64,000 bases of DNA from Chrysogorgia sp. JL179-B06 (Eukaryota > Cnidaria > Anthozoa > Scleralcyonacea > Chrysogorgiidae). How positions within the stretch are numbered: position 1 is the first letter of the stretch; each line of letters begins with the position of its first letter. Positions 10,704 through 22,800 of this stretch are shown here, one piece after another. The position numbers and the translations under genes were made by a program. The DNA lies in assembly GCA_035772405.1 (NCBI GenBank), contig JAYKKM010000066.1, positions 124,001-188,000 of the forward strand, written 5' to 3'. The notes beneath the pieces were generated by a model, which was given only the letters and a program-made list of their open reading frames with translations, ran no database searches and had not been told where the DNA came from.

Positions 10704-12360
10704 CTAATTTAAAGTTTTAATATCCTTTTTTGATCTAAGTGTTGGATCAAGTTTATTCCATAGTTCTACAGTACGATAATGGAAAGTTATTTGCCCAGTA
10801 CTTGTCCTAAAATTAGGAATATTCAAATCTTGCATATTTTGGGTGTAATTATCATGGGTTTCACTACGATAGCGAAATTTCTCGCTAAGGTAAGCAGGCG
10901 CTATATCATTGATGCATTTAAACATCAATAATGTGTCTCTATACTGTAAATGTTGATCGACGGTAAGCCATCCTAAACCAATCAACGCTGGTGTTATATG
11001 ATCATATTTATTTGTGTTCGTGATTATTCTCGCAGCAAAGTTCTGGATCTGTTGTAGTTTCTTGATGTTCTTGGCTGTAGTGTTTGCCCAAACAGAAGAG
11101 CAGTAAAATAACTTATTTAAAACTAAGGATTCTAAGATAAAGGTCAGTGTTTGTTGGGCAAAAACATGCTTTAGCCTATTTATTTGACATAATTTAGACA
11201 TGCACGAAGATACCAATTTGCTGATATGTTCATCATATTTCATATGTGAATCTAAGATGACACCTAAATCCTTAGCGGAGTATACGGATTCTATTGTTTT
11301 GCCAAGAATGTTCAATGGCAAACTTCCTGTTAAAACATTCATAAGTTGTGGTGTTCCAAATATAAGAAGTTTGGTTTTGTCGGGATTTATTAATAAAGAG
11401 TTTGTACAGCACCAGCTGATTATCTTGTTTATGTCATTTTCCAATTTAACCTTTGCCTCTATTACATTCTCAACTGGGAAAGACAGTAGGGCTTTGGAAT
11501 CATCTACGTATGAATCCACGGAACAATATGTTGTGATAGATGGCAGATCGTTAATATAGATGCAAAATAACAATGGAGAGAGGACTGATCCTTGTGGTAC
11601 GCCATGTGTAATGGGTAGTGTTGCTGACCTGGTAGATCCCATTCTCACATACTGAGATCTATTGGACAAATAACTGCGGAACCAGAGCACAGCTGAAGGA
11701 ACTGTCCCCATACTTTCTAATTTTTGAAACAGGATTTGATGGTTTATACTGTCAAACGCCTTGGAAAAGTTAAGTAGAATACGTGCTGACATTTTTTTCT
11801 GGTCCATCGCACGCAGAATGTTATCAGTTATGAAGACATTCAGGGTTTCCGCTGAGTGGTATTTTTTGTTTCCACTTTGATGTGAGGTGAGTTTTTTGTG
11901 CTGAAGGAGATATTCAGTGAACTGGTTGAGTACAACTTTGTCACAAACTTTAGACAACGAGTTAAGAAGTGAGAGTGGTCGGTTATGTGCTGGAATTTCG
12001 TGATCTCCATCTTTTAACAAAGGAATTAACTCAGCCAACTTCCACACTTCAGGGTATGTCGATGTAAGGAGAGAACAATTTATGATACTTGTAAGAAAGG
12101 GTAAAATATGTGGTAATGCATCTTTTATAACACGCATACCGATCTTGTCTGGACCTGGTGATTTGTTATTTGCCATGGACATTATTACTCGTTGAACGTT
12201 TTCATGTGAGACAACTTTGAATTCAAATAATTCCGTGGTTGGGATGATGGTGGTAACAGGCAGTGATTCGAACGGTTGAATGTTGTTATTTATCGCTAAT
12301 TGTTTTGTTGCTAATGCAGTTATTGTACCAACCGAGGAAAAATAGGTGTTGAATTCATTT
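10704..12360 (-). pseudogene. LINE-1 reverse transcriptase domain
   Basis: The longest open piece is 10,704-12,182 (492 codons) and the same frame reads upstream to about 12,360. Visible RT blocks are NNKSPGPDKIG, ELIPLLKDGD, LLNFSKAFDSINHQIL, ITHGVPQGSVLSPLLF and SYVDDSKALL (the catalytic YADD box changed to YVDD), then NSLLINPDKTKLL. The C-terminal third carries the usual thumb and YCSSVW-type motif. It copies LINE RNA at the nicked target site. The frame break at the junction with the linker ORF argues against activity. Confidence 0.85.
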
Positions 12361-12361
12361 G

Positions 12362-12895
12362 CTAATTCACATCTTTAGTATATACAGGATTTGACTTTTC
12401 TTTCAACGGTAGGATATTGTTTATGACTTTCCATAAAGATCCAGGGTTTCGATTACATTGATATATCTGGCTGCAGACATAGTTTTTTTCACTATTTCTC
12501 AGCTTAACTTTAACTGTGTTTCTCGCTCGTTTAAAACTTTCCCAATCTGTAATATTACGCGTTTGATAAAATAGTTGATGCAGGCGATCTCTATCTTTCA
12601 TTGCCTTTTTTGTTTCGTGGTCTACAAATGGAGTAGAACGGTTTTTAATCTTAATTTCCCTTACGGGGGCGTGATTGTCTAGGACAGGATTAAAAACATT
12701 GTTAAATAAGGACAGTTGATCATCAACGTTAGGCATTTGAAGTAAATGAGACAAGTAGAATGAACGATGGGCCATATCCCGAGCAAATAAGGATGGATCA
12801 TAGTTCCGGTAACTTCTTGTTATCGTAGTAATACGTGAAGGTTTAGGGCGTTTAAGTTTTAGAATCATAAGGGTTGGAAACAAGAATGACATCAA
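12362..12895 (-). pseudogene. LINE-1 linker between endonuclease and RT
   Basis: This frame (177 codons) covers the region between endonuclease and RT (…NHAPVREIKIKNRSTPFVD, then WESFKRARNTVKVKLRNSEK and NPGSLWKVINNIL). Such segments are typical of CR1/L2 ORF2. It is out of frame with both neighbours. Confidence 0.75.
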
Positions 12896-13454
12896 TTAAT
12901 GTTTGTGAAGTCGGTGTGACCCTTGTTGGAGTTTCTATAATTTGATTTAAGTTTAGTTCAGAGCATACATCCCTTAAAGCTTTACTGTCTGGTCCCATTC
13001 TCATCATATTGCAATTCAGATCACCAAGAACGAAAATTGGATGATTTAACAAAAGAGCACCAGTATATGTGGTTTTAAAGGCGGTGTTAAAGCTATTTAA
13101 TGGGCAATCAGGAGATCTGTAGACAACGCAAATAATAAATGACTTGAGCTTCTTATATTGTAATTGTAACCACAATTGATGGAAATTGTCTTCGGAAATG
13201 GAAGAAATATTTTTTAATACCTTACATTTGATGTCTTTGCAAACGTAAGCGCAAATTCCTCCACTTGCTTTATGGAGACGGTCCAATCTAAACAATTTAT
13301 AGCCTTCTAGTTCAACTTCAGCATTAATAACCGTTGTATTCAGCCATGATTCTGAGATTGCTAGCACATGGGGTTTGGTTTCAAGGACGAATTCTCTGAC
13401 TTGAAGAAAATGTTCACGTTTTTTAAGAGATCTAATATTCAGATGTGTGATCAT
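12852..13454 (-). pseudogene. LINE-1 AP endonuclease domain
   Basis: The open frame begins MITHLNIRSLKKREHFLQ and has LAISESWLNTTV (conserved E), ICVVYRSPDCP, FVLGDLNCNMM (GDxN) and TRVTPTSQTLIDVIL. These are the exonuclease-endonuclease-phosphatase blocks of APE-type LINE endonucleases. The final SDH block lies across the frame change into the next segment. Confidence 0.8.
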
Positions 13455-13631
13455 AAATTTAGAGTTACATTTAAAGTTGCTGCTTTTATTTGGAATTTGT
13501 GTGATTTCTTGATTGAGAGGTATTGCAATTAAGTTATTCCTATTTACAACTCTATGGTCGATGATATCATCAGATCTTGAAATTCTAACAGGAATTTGTT
13601 GCTGTATAGGATTTTTTAGGATGGTGGTTAG

Positions 13632-14160
13632 TCACAATGGTAGAGATTTTAGACAGTGAAACAGTTCTTTTCCTTTAGGAAATTTTAAAGCATCATTTTC
13701 CACCAGAAACGATTTACCAATTGTGATCTTTGAGGATAAACCGTCATTATTAATAATTAGCTTGTGCTGATTTGTCAATGTCTTATAATTATCTGGTCGC
13801 TTTGTTTTGTGCTTTAACACCTTATGCTCAGTCGTGGTTTTTCTTTTGTATGAACATTGAACAACTTGAGCCCCAACTATTTTGTGTATCACCATTTTTC
13901 TTTGATACATTTTTGGGCTGCTTTGAACTTACCAATTTAGTCGGTAGACTACGGTTACCACTTTGACGTTGAGATAGTCCCAGCTCAACGAAATTATTAT
14001 AAGGCATTGTTTTTGATGTGATCTTATTTCCGTCTAAAGTGGATTTATTTATTTTGTTATTGTGTAAGTCGTTCAACCCAGAATTTCTTTTATGAGATAA
14101 CTGGTCCGGCGGGTTTCGAGCTTGTAGAACATGATTTACCGCCATTCGGCAATTTTCCAT
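13632..14160 (-). pseudogene. LINE-1 ORF1-like region
   Basis: Two overlapping minus frames (13,828-14,160 and 13,632-13,910) are basic, Asn/Lys-rich and low in complexity, with no zinc knuckle visible. By position they are the 5' ORF of the LINE. Function is not recognisable from motifs. Confidence 0.4.
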
Positions 14161-14759
14161 AGAGCAAATGCAGCAAATAAAGGATCCTAAGTTATGTTTG
14201 CGACAGGAAAAACGCCTACTTTAGTCACGTGGTGCTCTTTGAACAGGATACCCTAGGCATATGAATAAGTCAACCTTTCAATTCCATTCCTGGAACCTTT
14301 TTTATTATATTTATATGATATATTTTTTGGTAACCTAACTTCAAAAATGGTACAAATTAATCTATTTCCATTCAGAGCTGATTTTTTAGTTACTTTTTTA
14401 AATATCTTTCATCCCAACACAACAATAAAAAAATTAAACTGTTCAACACCAAACTGTCTCTAAACTTTTTAGTACGATACTTTAGAAATGATAGCGACCG
14501 GTAAGACAAAAACTAATCAACAAGATTAAGTTTGGAAATCTTGTGTAGAGTGATACAACTTTGCAACATGTTTACGGCCAAAATACATCAGTAAATTACA
14601 GCAATAATTACAGCGGATTTCTTAAATGCAGGAAATACACTTGGGACACGTTGTTATGTTATAAGAGTTTTAGGCCTATGCAGTCGCTATCAATTCTGGA
14701 TTATTTCACACTTATTATTTACAAACAATAAACGCCGACCCCAACTGGTACTGCATAGT

Positions 14760-15190
14760 TTATTTTCGCTTTCTCAATTGTTTTTTCATATCAACCTTCA
14801 TGATTTTGACTTGCTTTCGCACTTTATTTGTCAGCTGTGTTTTTGTGTATTTTTCTGCCATTTTCAGTTCTTCACATAGCTTGTCCTTTTTCACGCAAAG
14901 GTACACCATTTCAGTATCAATATTTTTTTCCCATGTAGCACACTTGTTGCTTGCAGAAGAGCTTCTTTTTCCTTTAAAGGGTAGTATATCTTCTTTGGCC
15001 GTGTTTTCTGGGGGCTTGTTTTTGTATATCCTAATAAAAACAACGATGACGTGCGAACTTGTTTCTTAAGACAATCAAATTTTTCACAACAATCCATAAT
15101 ATTTACATTTTATAATAGTTACCTTCTCAACAATTTCGTGCATCTTTCCAACACGACTTTTCACACAATTCCACATACTAGACGGAAAGG
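14760..15190 (-). CDS. Exons of an unrecognised coiled-coil protein
   Basis: A terminal exon at 14,760-15,030 starts after TTTTTATTAG and reads 90 codons without a stop (ENTAKEDILPFKGKR..., then CVKKDKLCEELKMAEKY and a basic C-terminus) before TAA. An upstream exon on the same strand ends at GTTGAGAAG/GTAACT near 15,122 and reads NCVKSRVGKMHEIVEK. Codon content and splice borders support a host gene whose 5' exons are not seen, perhaps displaced by the tandem array. No domain recognised. Confidence 0.4.
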
Positions 15191-15255
15191 TATAACTTTC
15201 GGTATTACGAGTCTCCATTTTAACATAACCTGCATGCGCTCAGCGTTGAACGTGG

Positions 15256-17213
15256 TAATAATTAATTATCCTCTCACCAAATCACTTTAAATTTGTTGTG
15301 GACGATATTGTTCATGATTCCAGTGTATGTGTGAAATTTCGTGGGCTTACGATAAAAGGTATATTTACAAGTTAAAATTTGTGTGATAGTAGCTACTTCT
15401 CCGCATAACATATACCCCACCCAACTTGCTGGGATAGGTCTTTATTTTGTTGATTTTGATTACATTGCAAGATTAGTTTTATTTTGTGTTTTTATTTACA
15501 AATTTTATTTAAGTAGAGTGCACTAAGCAAACTGAACCAATCAGAACGCTAAAATTTACGCAAGAACATGTAATGATCTTTGGTGGCATTTGGCACAACG
15601 AATGCATGATTATTTCCTCAAATGAAAAATAGAATATACATACAAAAATTAGAAATGTTATTGCAGAAACAACGGAAAATCACCTTGTGAACAGAAAATT
15701 CAAAAATATTTGCTCGACAACATATAAAAAGATTCGATGGTATTTGGCACAACGAATACAGGATTATTTCTAAAGATGCAAAATTACCCAAACTATTATT
15801 GCAGGAACCACATAGAACCACCTGCTGTAGGGAAGATTTTAAAATTCGGCCAGAAACGTATTAAAAGATTTGATGGCATTTGGCACAATCAAAATTAGAA
15901 AAATCAATAATTAATTATCCTCTGACCCAAATCACTTTAAATTTGTTGTGGACGATATTGTTCATGATTCCAGTGTATGTGTGAAATTTCATAGGCTTAC
16001 GATAAAAGGTATATTTACAAGTTAAAATTTGTGTGATAGTAGCTACTTCTCCGCATAACATATACCCCACCCAACTTGCTGGGATAGGTCTTTATTTTGT
16101 TGATTTTGATTACATTGCAAGATTAGTTTTATTTTGTGTTTTTATTTACAAATTTTATTAAGTAGAGTGCACTAAGCAAACTGAACCAATCAGAACGCTA
16201 AAATTTACGCAAGAACATGTAATGATCTTTGGTGGCATTTGGCACAACGAATGCATGATTATTTCCTCAAATGAAAAATAAAGAATACATATCTCAGATT
16301 ACAAAAATTAGAAATGTTATTGCAGAAACAACGGAAAATCACCTTGTGAACAGAAAATTCAAATATTTGCTCGACAACATATAAAAAGATTCGATGGTAT
16401 TTGGCACAACGAATACAGGATTATTTCTAAAGATGCAAAATTACCCAAACTATTATTGCAGGAACCACATAGAACCACCTGCTGTAGGGAAGATTTTAAA
16501 ATTCGGCCAGAAACGTATTAAAAGATTTGATGGCATTTGGCACAATCAAAATTAGAAAAATCAATAATTAATTATCCTCTTACCCAAATTACTTTAAATT
16601 TGTTGTGGACGATATTGTTAATGATTCCAGTGTATGTGTGAAATTTCATAGGCTTACGATAAAAGGTATATTAACAAGTTAAAATTTGTGTGATAGTAGC
16701 TACTTCTCCGCATAACATATACCCCACCCAACTTGCTGGGATAGGTCTTTATTTTGTTGATTTTGATTACATTGCAAGATTAGTTTTATTTTGTGTTTTT
16801 ACTTACAAATTTTATTAAGTAGAGTGCACTAAGCAAACTGAACCAATCAGAACGCTAAAATTTACGCAAGAACATGTAATGATCTTTGGTGGCATTTGGC
16901 ACAACGAATGCAGGATTATTTCCTCAAATGAAAAATAAAGAATACATACCTCAGATTACATAAATTAGAAATCTTATTGCGGAAACAATGGCGAATCACC
17001 TTGTGAACAGAAAATTCAAATATTTGCTCAATAACGTATAAAAAGATTCGATGGTATTTGGCACAACGAAAACAGGATTATTTCTAAAGATGCAAAATTA
17101 CCAAAACTATTATTGCAGGACCAGGTAGAACCACCTGCTGTAGGGAAGATTTTAAAATTCGGCCAGAAACGTATTAAAAGATTTGATGGCATTTGGCACA
17201 ACCAAAATTACCC
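15256..17213. repeat. Tandem array, three ~655-bp units
   Basis: Units start with AATAATTAATTATCCTCT at about 15,256, 15,908 and 16,563 and are roughly 95 percent alike. Each carries three TGGCATTTGGCACAA or TGGTATTTGGCACAA motifs at matching places. The block also contains CCAATCAGAACGCTAAAATT and ACCCCACCCAACTTGCTGGG. No ORF is conserved between units. It is a large-unit satellite or a tandemly duplicated non-autonomous element. Confidence 0.85.
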
Positions 17214-17327
17214 CACATAACGTGGTCTATAAATGGCTCCTCATGTTATTTACATCACTTTTCAAGATTGAATAACGGCTTCTGAACAAACGGAAATGCA
17301 GGAAGTGCCTCCGTGCAAATATAAACT

Positions 17328-17420
17328 TTTTGTGCCAAATGCCACAGACCTATATCTTGTGCCAAATGCCATAGACCTAAATATTGTGCCAAATAACACC
17401 GAAACGGAGGTTTCAGCTTG
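17328..17420. repeat. Inverted TTTGGCACAA motif cluster
   Basis: At least three copies of TTGTGCCAAATGCCA lie in the opposite orientation to the array on the left, followed by TTGGCATTTGGGACAACA. With the single copy next to the microsatellite at 17,583 it mirrors the arrangement at 10.3 kb. Confidence 0.7.
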
Positions 17421-17595
17421 GCATTTGGGACAACACCGCAGTTTTTCCACTTTTTTCTTTCAAGTTAAACTTTTTTACAACATTTTTATATTCGGTGTCT
17501 TCTACCATTGCTTCTCTATATTTTTGTTAAGATTAGACGGCTTTTGTGGAAAAATAAAGTTTTTACAGCTTTTTAAATTTTTTGTGCCAAATGCC

Positions 17596-17596
<1 letters not shown>

Positions 17597-17677
<81 letters not shown>

Positions 17678-17678
17678 G
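17597..17678. repeat. GATA microsatellite
   Basis: About 20 perfect GATA units directly abut a TTGTGCCAAATGCCA copy. Confidence 0.95.
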
Positions 17679-17936
17679 CTTTAATTCCTCCACAATTGAA
17701 GATACCTGTAACCCAGGTTGTACATAGTATACTAAATATTAAAAATTCTATAAGCTAACTAAAAAGTATTTATAAAAATATATGAACTAACATGCAGCAT
17801 ATAGTACTTTATAGTGTTAAAACGTTTATGCCTACATCTATAAATATTTTAAGAACACCAACTGCAGTGGTAATTATGAAATTGTCTAGATCTGTTTGAA
17901 TTATATTACTAACAGGGATACGCCCTCCAATTGTGC

Positions 17937-19350
17937 ATGCATACACATCAGTGTCGTCTTGGTTTCAGAGGGCTGCACTGTATCTCACGTGTAAAATATC
18001 TTGTATTTCATCCCACATCTCATTATGCACAGTCATGACCGAATTACAATTCATTATGAAGTGCATTGCAATATTAGCAAAACTTTGTCCACAGAATTTA
18101 CATCTGAATCCGTTTGAGTCATCATTGACTGCCATGAAGTGCTGAAGGAACATTTCCACAGTGTGTTTACCAGATTGGCAATCGGTTTTATTGCATACGA
18201 ATTTCGTTTTGCAGTTTCCCACAGAGACAATGGGCGGAGATTTAAATGAACATAGCCAAATATCGCAAGTTCTGGCTTGTTGGATATGCCGGATCTCCAC
18301 ATTTCTCTTTCTGCTGCGCCAATTTTCTCAACGCATCTTTGATGGAAATGTTTGATGTAGAGTGAATTCCGTCAGCCAATGCAACAGGTTGTACTTCAGC
18401 AGAATTTTGTAGATGTCAGGAATAAACCCCAATGATTTTTCCGTACAACCGTTCAGAAAAGAAAATAGTCTGTACACAGAACTGTTTGTGGAAAGCAGCA
18501 CAATCACTTCGACATAGGTTACCTAAGAAGAGAAGTTTTGCTTTATCAATATATCCTTTATCAATATATCAATCTCAGTTTGTGACAGATAGTTCCACAG
18601 TTCACAACCATACAACATTCGAGGAAGTCCGATTGTAATCCAAGCATTTGTTCCGACAATGGGATTTAATCCTCCTGGACGAATACCAGTGCTCATTAAG
18701 CAGCCCACGACTTCTCTTCCTTTTTTTGCTATTTCGAACGTTCTATTTGTGCTGCTGTAATTACCAGAGATTAAAATACTAACGTGAGTATATTGTTCAC
18801 TTTCTTCAATTTCTAATTCATCTAAAAACCATTTCCGATTATGCTTATTGGCATTCCTTGTTCTTGTAGTTTCACCAAATGTGACAATTTTTGTCTTGCT
18901 GACATTAAACATAAATCTCCAACGCTTACTGTACAACTCCATGTGGTGATCAAAAAGACAACAGAGCTATGTCATCTGCTACTAGGATAGAGTCACATTT
19001 AGATGGACCAATAACCAACCCATCAGATGTTAGGCTTAGAGTTTCTGGAATGTCATTATTGTAGACAAGAAAGAGTCACGGGGACAAGACACCACCTTGA
19101 TGCACCCCTTGTCCTACTGAAAATCTTGAAGAAATTAAATTATTGTGCATAACAGAGCTTGATAGCTTTGAGTACCAGTTCTTAAGTAGTCTCCATGTTT
19201 TTCCTTGAATACCAGCTTTAAACAACTTGTAAAATAACCCACCAGTCCATACAGTATCGAATGCTTTTGAGGTGTCGAGAAAACAGCAATAAACTTTGCT
19301 TCCGTGCTCTACATAATGCGAAACAGCTTCCTGAAAAACAAAGCTAGTAG
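17937..19350 (-). pseudogene. LINE-2, 3' half: RT palm to C-terminus
   Basis: Minus-strand frames read SFVFQEAVSHYVEHGSK, CFLDTSKAFDTVW, GQGVHQGGVLSP and VADDIALL, the reverse transcriptase palm. These are followed by FNVSKTKIVTFG and LPRMLYGCELWN (18,523-18,942), then a C-terminal CKFCGQSF...H...C cysteine-histidine cluster (17,965-18,300). Several frameshifts and stops make it a dead copy. Its 5' half resumes at 25,179 beyond an inserted TIR element. Confidence 0.75.
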
Positions 19351-19797
19351 TCCGGGAGCAAATGTCTCATATTAAAATCCTGTGGGAATCTCAGGCTACA
19401 AGCAGGTCATCTATCTAAATGTGTTAAGGGGACCCTAAATAACTAAAAAAAAATTGGTGGCACTCGTGTAGCTTGCACCGAGGGATTTTATGGGTTTTTT
19501 AAAAAATGACGTAATTTCACAGCATGAAAACGAGGCAATGACATAAAAATGGCTATTACTTCCCACCATTTTAACGAAATCATACCAAAATTGCAGAGAT
19601 TATGTTTCTCAATGGGATATATGATATTATACAATACCAGCTCTACTGCCTAGTCGCGTGCAACGCTGGCATGGAAACGAGGCTCTGGTTATACAATGGT
19701 AACTTTATTCCGTTTAAAGGAAATTTCACAAAAGTTGCAAGGAATATATTTCTCAGTGTTTTAAATTATATTAATGGTATTTCTGATCATGGCTGTA
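19351..19797. repeat. Left TIR of the PIN/CXC element
   Basis: Complementary to 24,727-25,178 with scattered differences. The outer end is AGTCCGGGAGCAA and the inner end lies near ATTTCTGATCATGG. Confidence 0.75.
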
Positions 19798-19805
19798 TCT
19801 TTGCA

Positions 19806-22800
19806 TCAGCTATCGCTGTCATCACTCTCGTACTCCACGTGCGCGTCCTCTTCAAAATCATCATCATCTTCTAGCTGATTGTCGCACGGAACATTGCTAT
19901 CAGAGCAGCTACATAAGTCGGTGCAGTTCAGTTTGGCCCTCCGACAGTTGCATCTATTCGTAGAACATCGGCTTTTGGAACATCCACACTTTACTAGCTG
20001 GATGACAGCTTCTGGTGCAGGCAGTTGAGAAGTCATCACAGGGACCCATTCGTCGCCCTCCAACTTCCAGCCAGAGGCTTCTGGTGAAGGAAGCTGTGGT
20101 TCAGCTACAGTGTCCAGGTCCCACACCATTGCCTGGTGGTTAGCCCTCTCATGATTGCCTGGCGGAGAGCCTCTTGTGTAGGCGGCAATTTCTCGGACTG
20201 AGCCTGCCTCTTCCGGAACAGCCACCATCTCAGCTCCTTGACCTTCGTCGTTTCCGTCTTGTGCACATACAATTGGCATACAAGCTTCTCTATGGCAGCC
20301 ATGGTATCTGTTGTTGGCTGGTCTGTCGTGCCTAGGTCTGCCAGATTGTCAGCTTTGCTTTTCCGGCAAAGCACCCCGTTACGTCAGCACCACTCATGGC
20401 ATGAAGGGCGGGCAACGCTGCAACTTTCGTACTACCGAGGGCCTGCACAATAGGCTTTAGCTTGATCACTCGGTGGCGCACTCCAGTTCCAGTGACAAAA
20501 CTCATCATCACAGAGCTCTGGATATCTTCTCAAGGAAAGAATGAAGACATCTGTATCATCTGGAACAGATGTTGATCTCTGTTGCTCTGCTTACAGCAGC
20601 ATCGACAGCGTGGAGAAGCATCTTGGTGTCTGCCTCTTCCTGACTGCTTCTAAGGTGCGTGACAACTCGTTGTGTTGCCTGACAGTTGACACGCCACAAC
20701 GAGATTCTTTCCCCTGCTCTCTGCCTTCTGGAGTGTCTTGGCTGATAAATACTCTGTCAACTCCATCTTGGTTTTTCCGTGACCTAGCAGACGCTTCATT
20801 GGTACCTTAGCAATGTGAGTGGAGTCTGTTATTCGGTAGTAGACTGGATGCTGATCGCCTTGCCTTCGTCCTCGGGTAGCAGACTTCAAAGAACAAGGGA
20901 CATCATATCGGTTGAAAACCAGGTGCAGTTCATCACTGTCGCTGTACTTCTGCAGAAATTTATCTGTAAAGTGTTCAGCGAGGTTGGCACAGTTGGTTAT
21001 GGCTGCTGGTTTATCAAGCGACTGTAGCTCTGCCATGCCATCCACTATAACTACCTTGTTTCGCACCACTGGTACTGCTGTTGGCGCGTTACTGGAAGTG
21101 GTTGCCTGTGCCTCTTTCTCGATTAAGCTCATCAGTGCACTCTTGGTTGAGCAATGCAACATTGTGCCATCAGCTGCAAAAAGTGACCTTGGCACCAGGT
21201 TGAACTCGTACATGCCTATTGCTTCTTGTAGGTTGATTTCTGGTCGAGACTGGCACACCATCATCATGCGAGCAAACAAACTTCGGTCTTCTTGCAGCTC
21301 TACAATCGTGTTGTTAACAGTAATCTTGGTTTTCTTACTGGTAGATTTCCAGGTTAGAAGCTTGCGCTTTTTCATTCGTGACCACCGATTTACGTTACCT
21401 TTCTGAATGCGTTTTGAGAAGTTTATCTCCTTCAGAACTTTGCGCACAGAGATCACGTTTGACATCCTCAGGCATCACTACTTTAGTAACAATATTAAAG
21501 AGATCTTCTCCTGGCTCAGTAAAGGGGTTGGTGTAACTTGCGATTGTGGTGGTCAGCTTGTTGACGTTTTTCTCTTCACGAGACAACACGGGAGTAGTGA
21601 GGTTATGGTGTTGGTCTTGAATCGTGGAAGTTACACCTGCCATATCCTTGGCTTGCTCAGTTAATCGGGTAAGTTCTGGTGCAATTAAGAAGAACTTTGC
21701 GCGAGCACTAGGATTGAGCGGTTGATGTGCTCCAGGGCGTGGTCAGCACCAAGGCCACAGAAGGGTACAGAGACTTCATTTCGGCTAGATACAAAGGAAT
21801 CATTCTTGCATAATTGAGGCGATCGTGGGAGAAAAAATACTTGGAAAATATCTCAAGGGCTTGCAGGTGAAGCTTCCAGTTGGCAGTGCGAACGGCTCGA
21901 ATGAACATCATCATCTCCAATACCATTGACATATACTGCCGGAAAACCTTGAACATTGGATTATTAGCGTGTCGACCATCAAACTCAGCCATCTTCTTCA
22001 TGATGTCCATGAACTCAAGAGCATGGATCATTCGCTTCTGTACTTCCTCTACGTCTTGTTTCTCTCCACTGGAGCATGCGTCTTCCAACTCCTTGGCTAG
22101 CTTCGTCAGGTCTTCCTTGCATTCACCTGCTTCCGTGCTCAGAAACGTTTCTTGGTACAGATTGAAGAGGGACTGCAACGTAACCAGATGTGCTGCCTGG
22201 GCTCTTTTCACATGCTTGCCTTCTAGGATCTGTTTCACGGTAGACGGACCATAGATGTCGGACTCCACCCACGCCATGTCGATACCACTATTTTCGATGA
22301 ACGCGCCAATGGTCCTTAGTTGGGCCATAACGATGTGCAGCTCTCCTGGGCGAAGTATGATGTTGTTGAGATCTTCACGACCCATCTGCAACTTCTTGGC
22401 TGGCATATATAGACCCATGTCGAGCGAGATGACGGTCTTCCTTTGTTGGCCTACGACTTTAACATTGATTGCTTGAGCTTGCTTGAGCACTGTAAGAAGG
22501 GTGCTCCACTCGTGTGCTGGAGCTGCAATTAAAGGAGGCGCACATACTCTTGTTACTGGGAGGGCTTCACCGACAATGGAGTTGTAAGCAGACCAGACAG
22601 GAACTTTACTTTGGCGTGGATGATCTTCGGAACGTACTGGTGCATCGGTGGGATAATGTTGTTCTCTAGACAAGGAACGTGCCAATAGCCATGCACAATA
22701 TTCCTGATCAGAACGTGAAATCATCGGCATTTCCTCTTCTGTGAACAAGCCAAATCTGGGATGCGTTGGGGTTGAAGGCTTGGAGGGGGGGTTGTGACAT

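Larger units (their letters stand above)
10513..14165 (-). mobile_element. LINE-1: CR1/L2-like non-LTR retrotransposon
   Basis: On the minus strand the order is an ORF1-like region (13,632-14,160), AP-endonuclease (12,852-13,454), linker (12,362-12,895) and reverse transcriptase (10,704-12,182). This is the standard EN-RT layout of CR1/L2-type LINEs. The 3' end carries a simple tail, (AATAG)n on the plus strand at 10,530-10,555, as L2/CR1 elements often do. ORFs are broken by frameshifts, so the copy is dead. It is not obviously 5'-truncated, as the ORF1-like segment is present. Confidence 0.8.

Noticed and set aside
15256..17213. CRISPR-like or gene-bearing array
   Set aside because: The 655-bp units are long satellites; spacers are not unique and no frame is conserved.
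17502..17693. Minus frame with repeated LSIY
   Set aside because: Translation of the GATA microsatellite.
19602..19874. Plus-strand 90-codon frame near 19.6 kb
   Set aside because: Lies across the left TIR of the PIN/CXC element and antisense to the CXC coding end; no motif.
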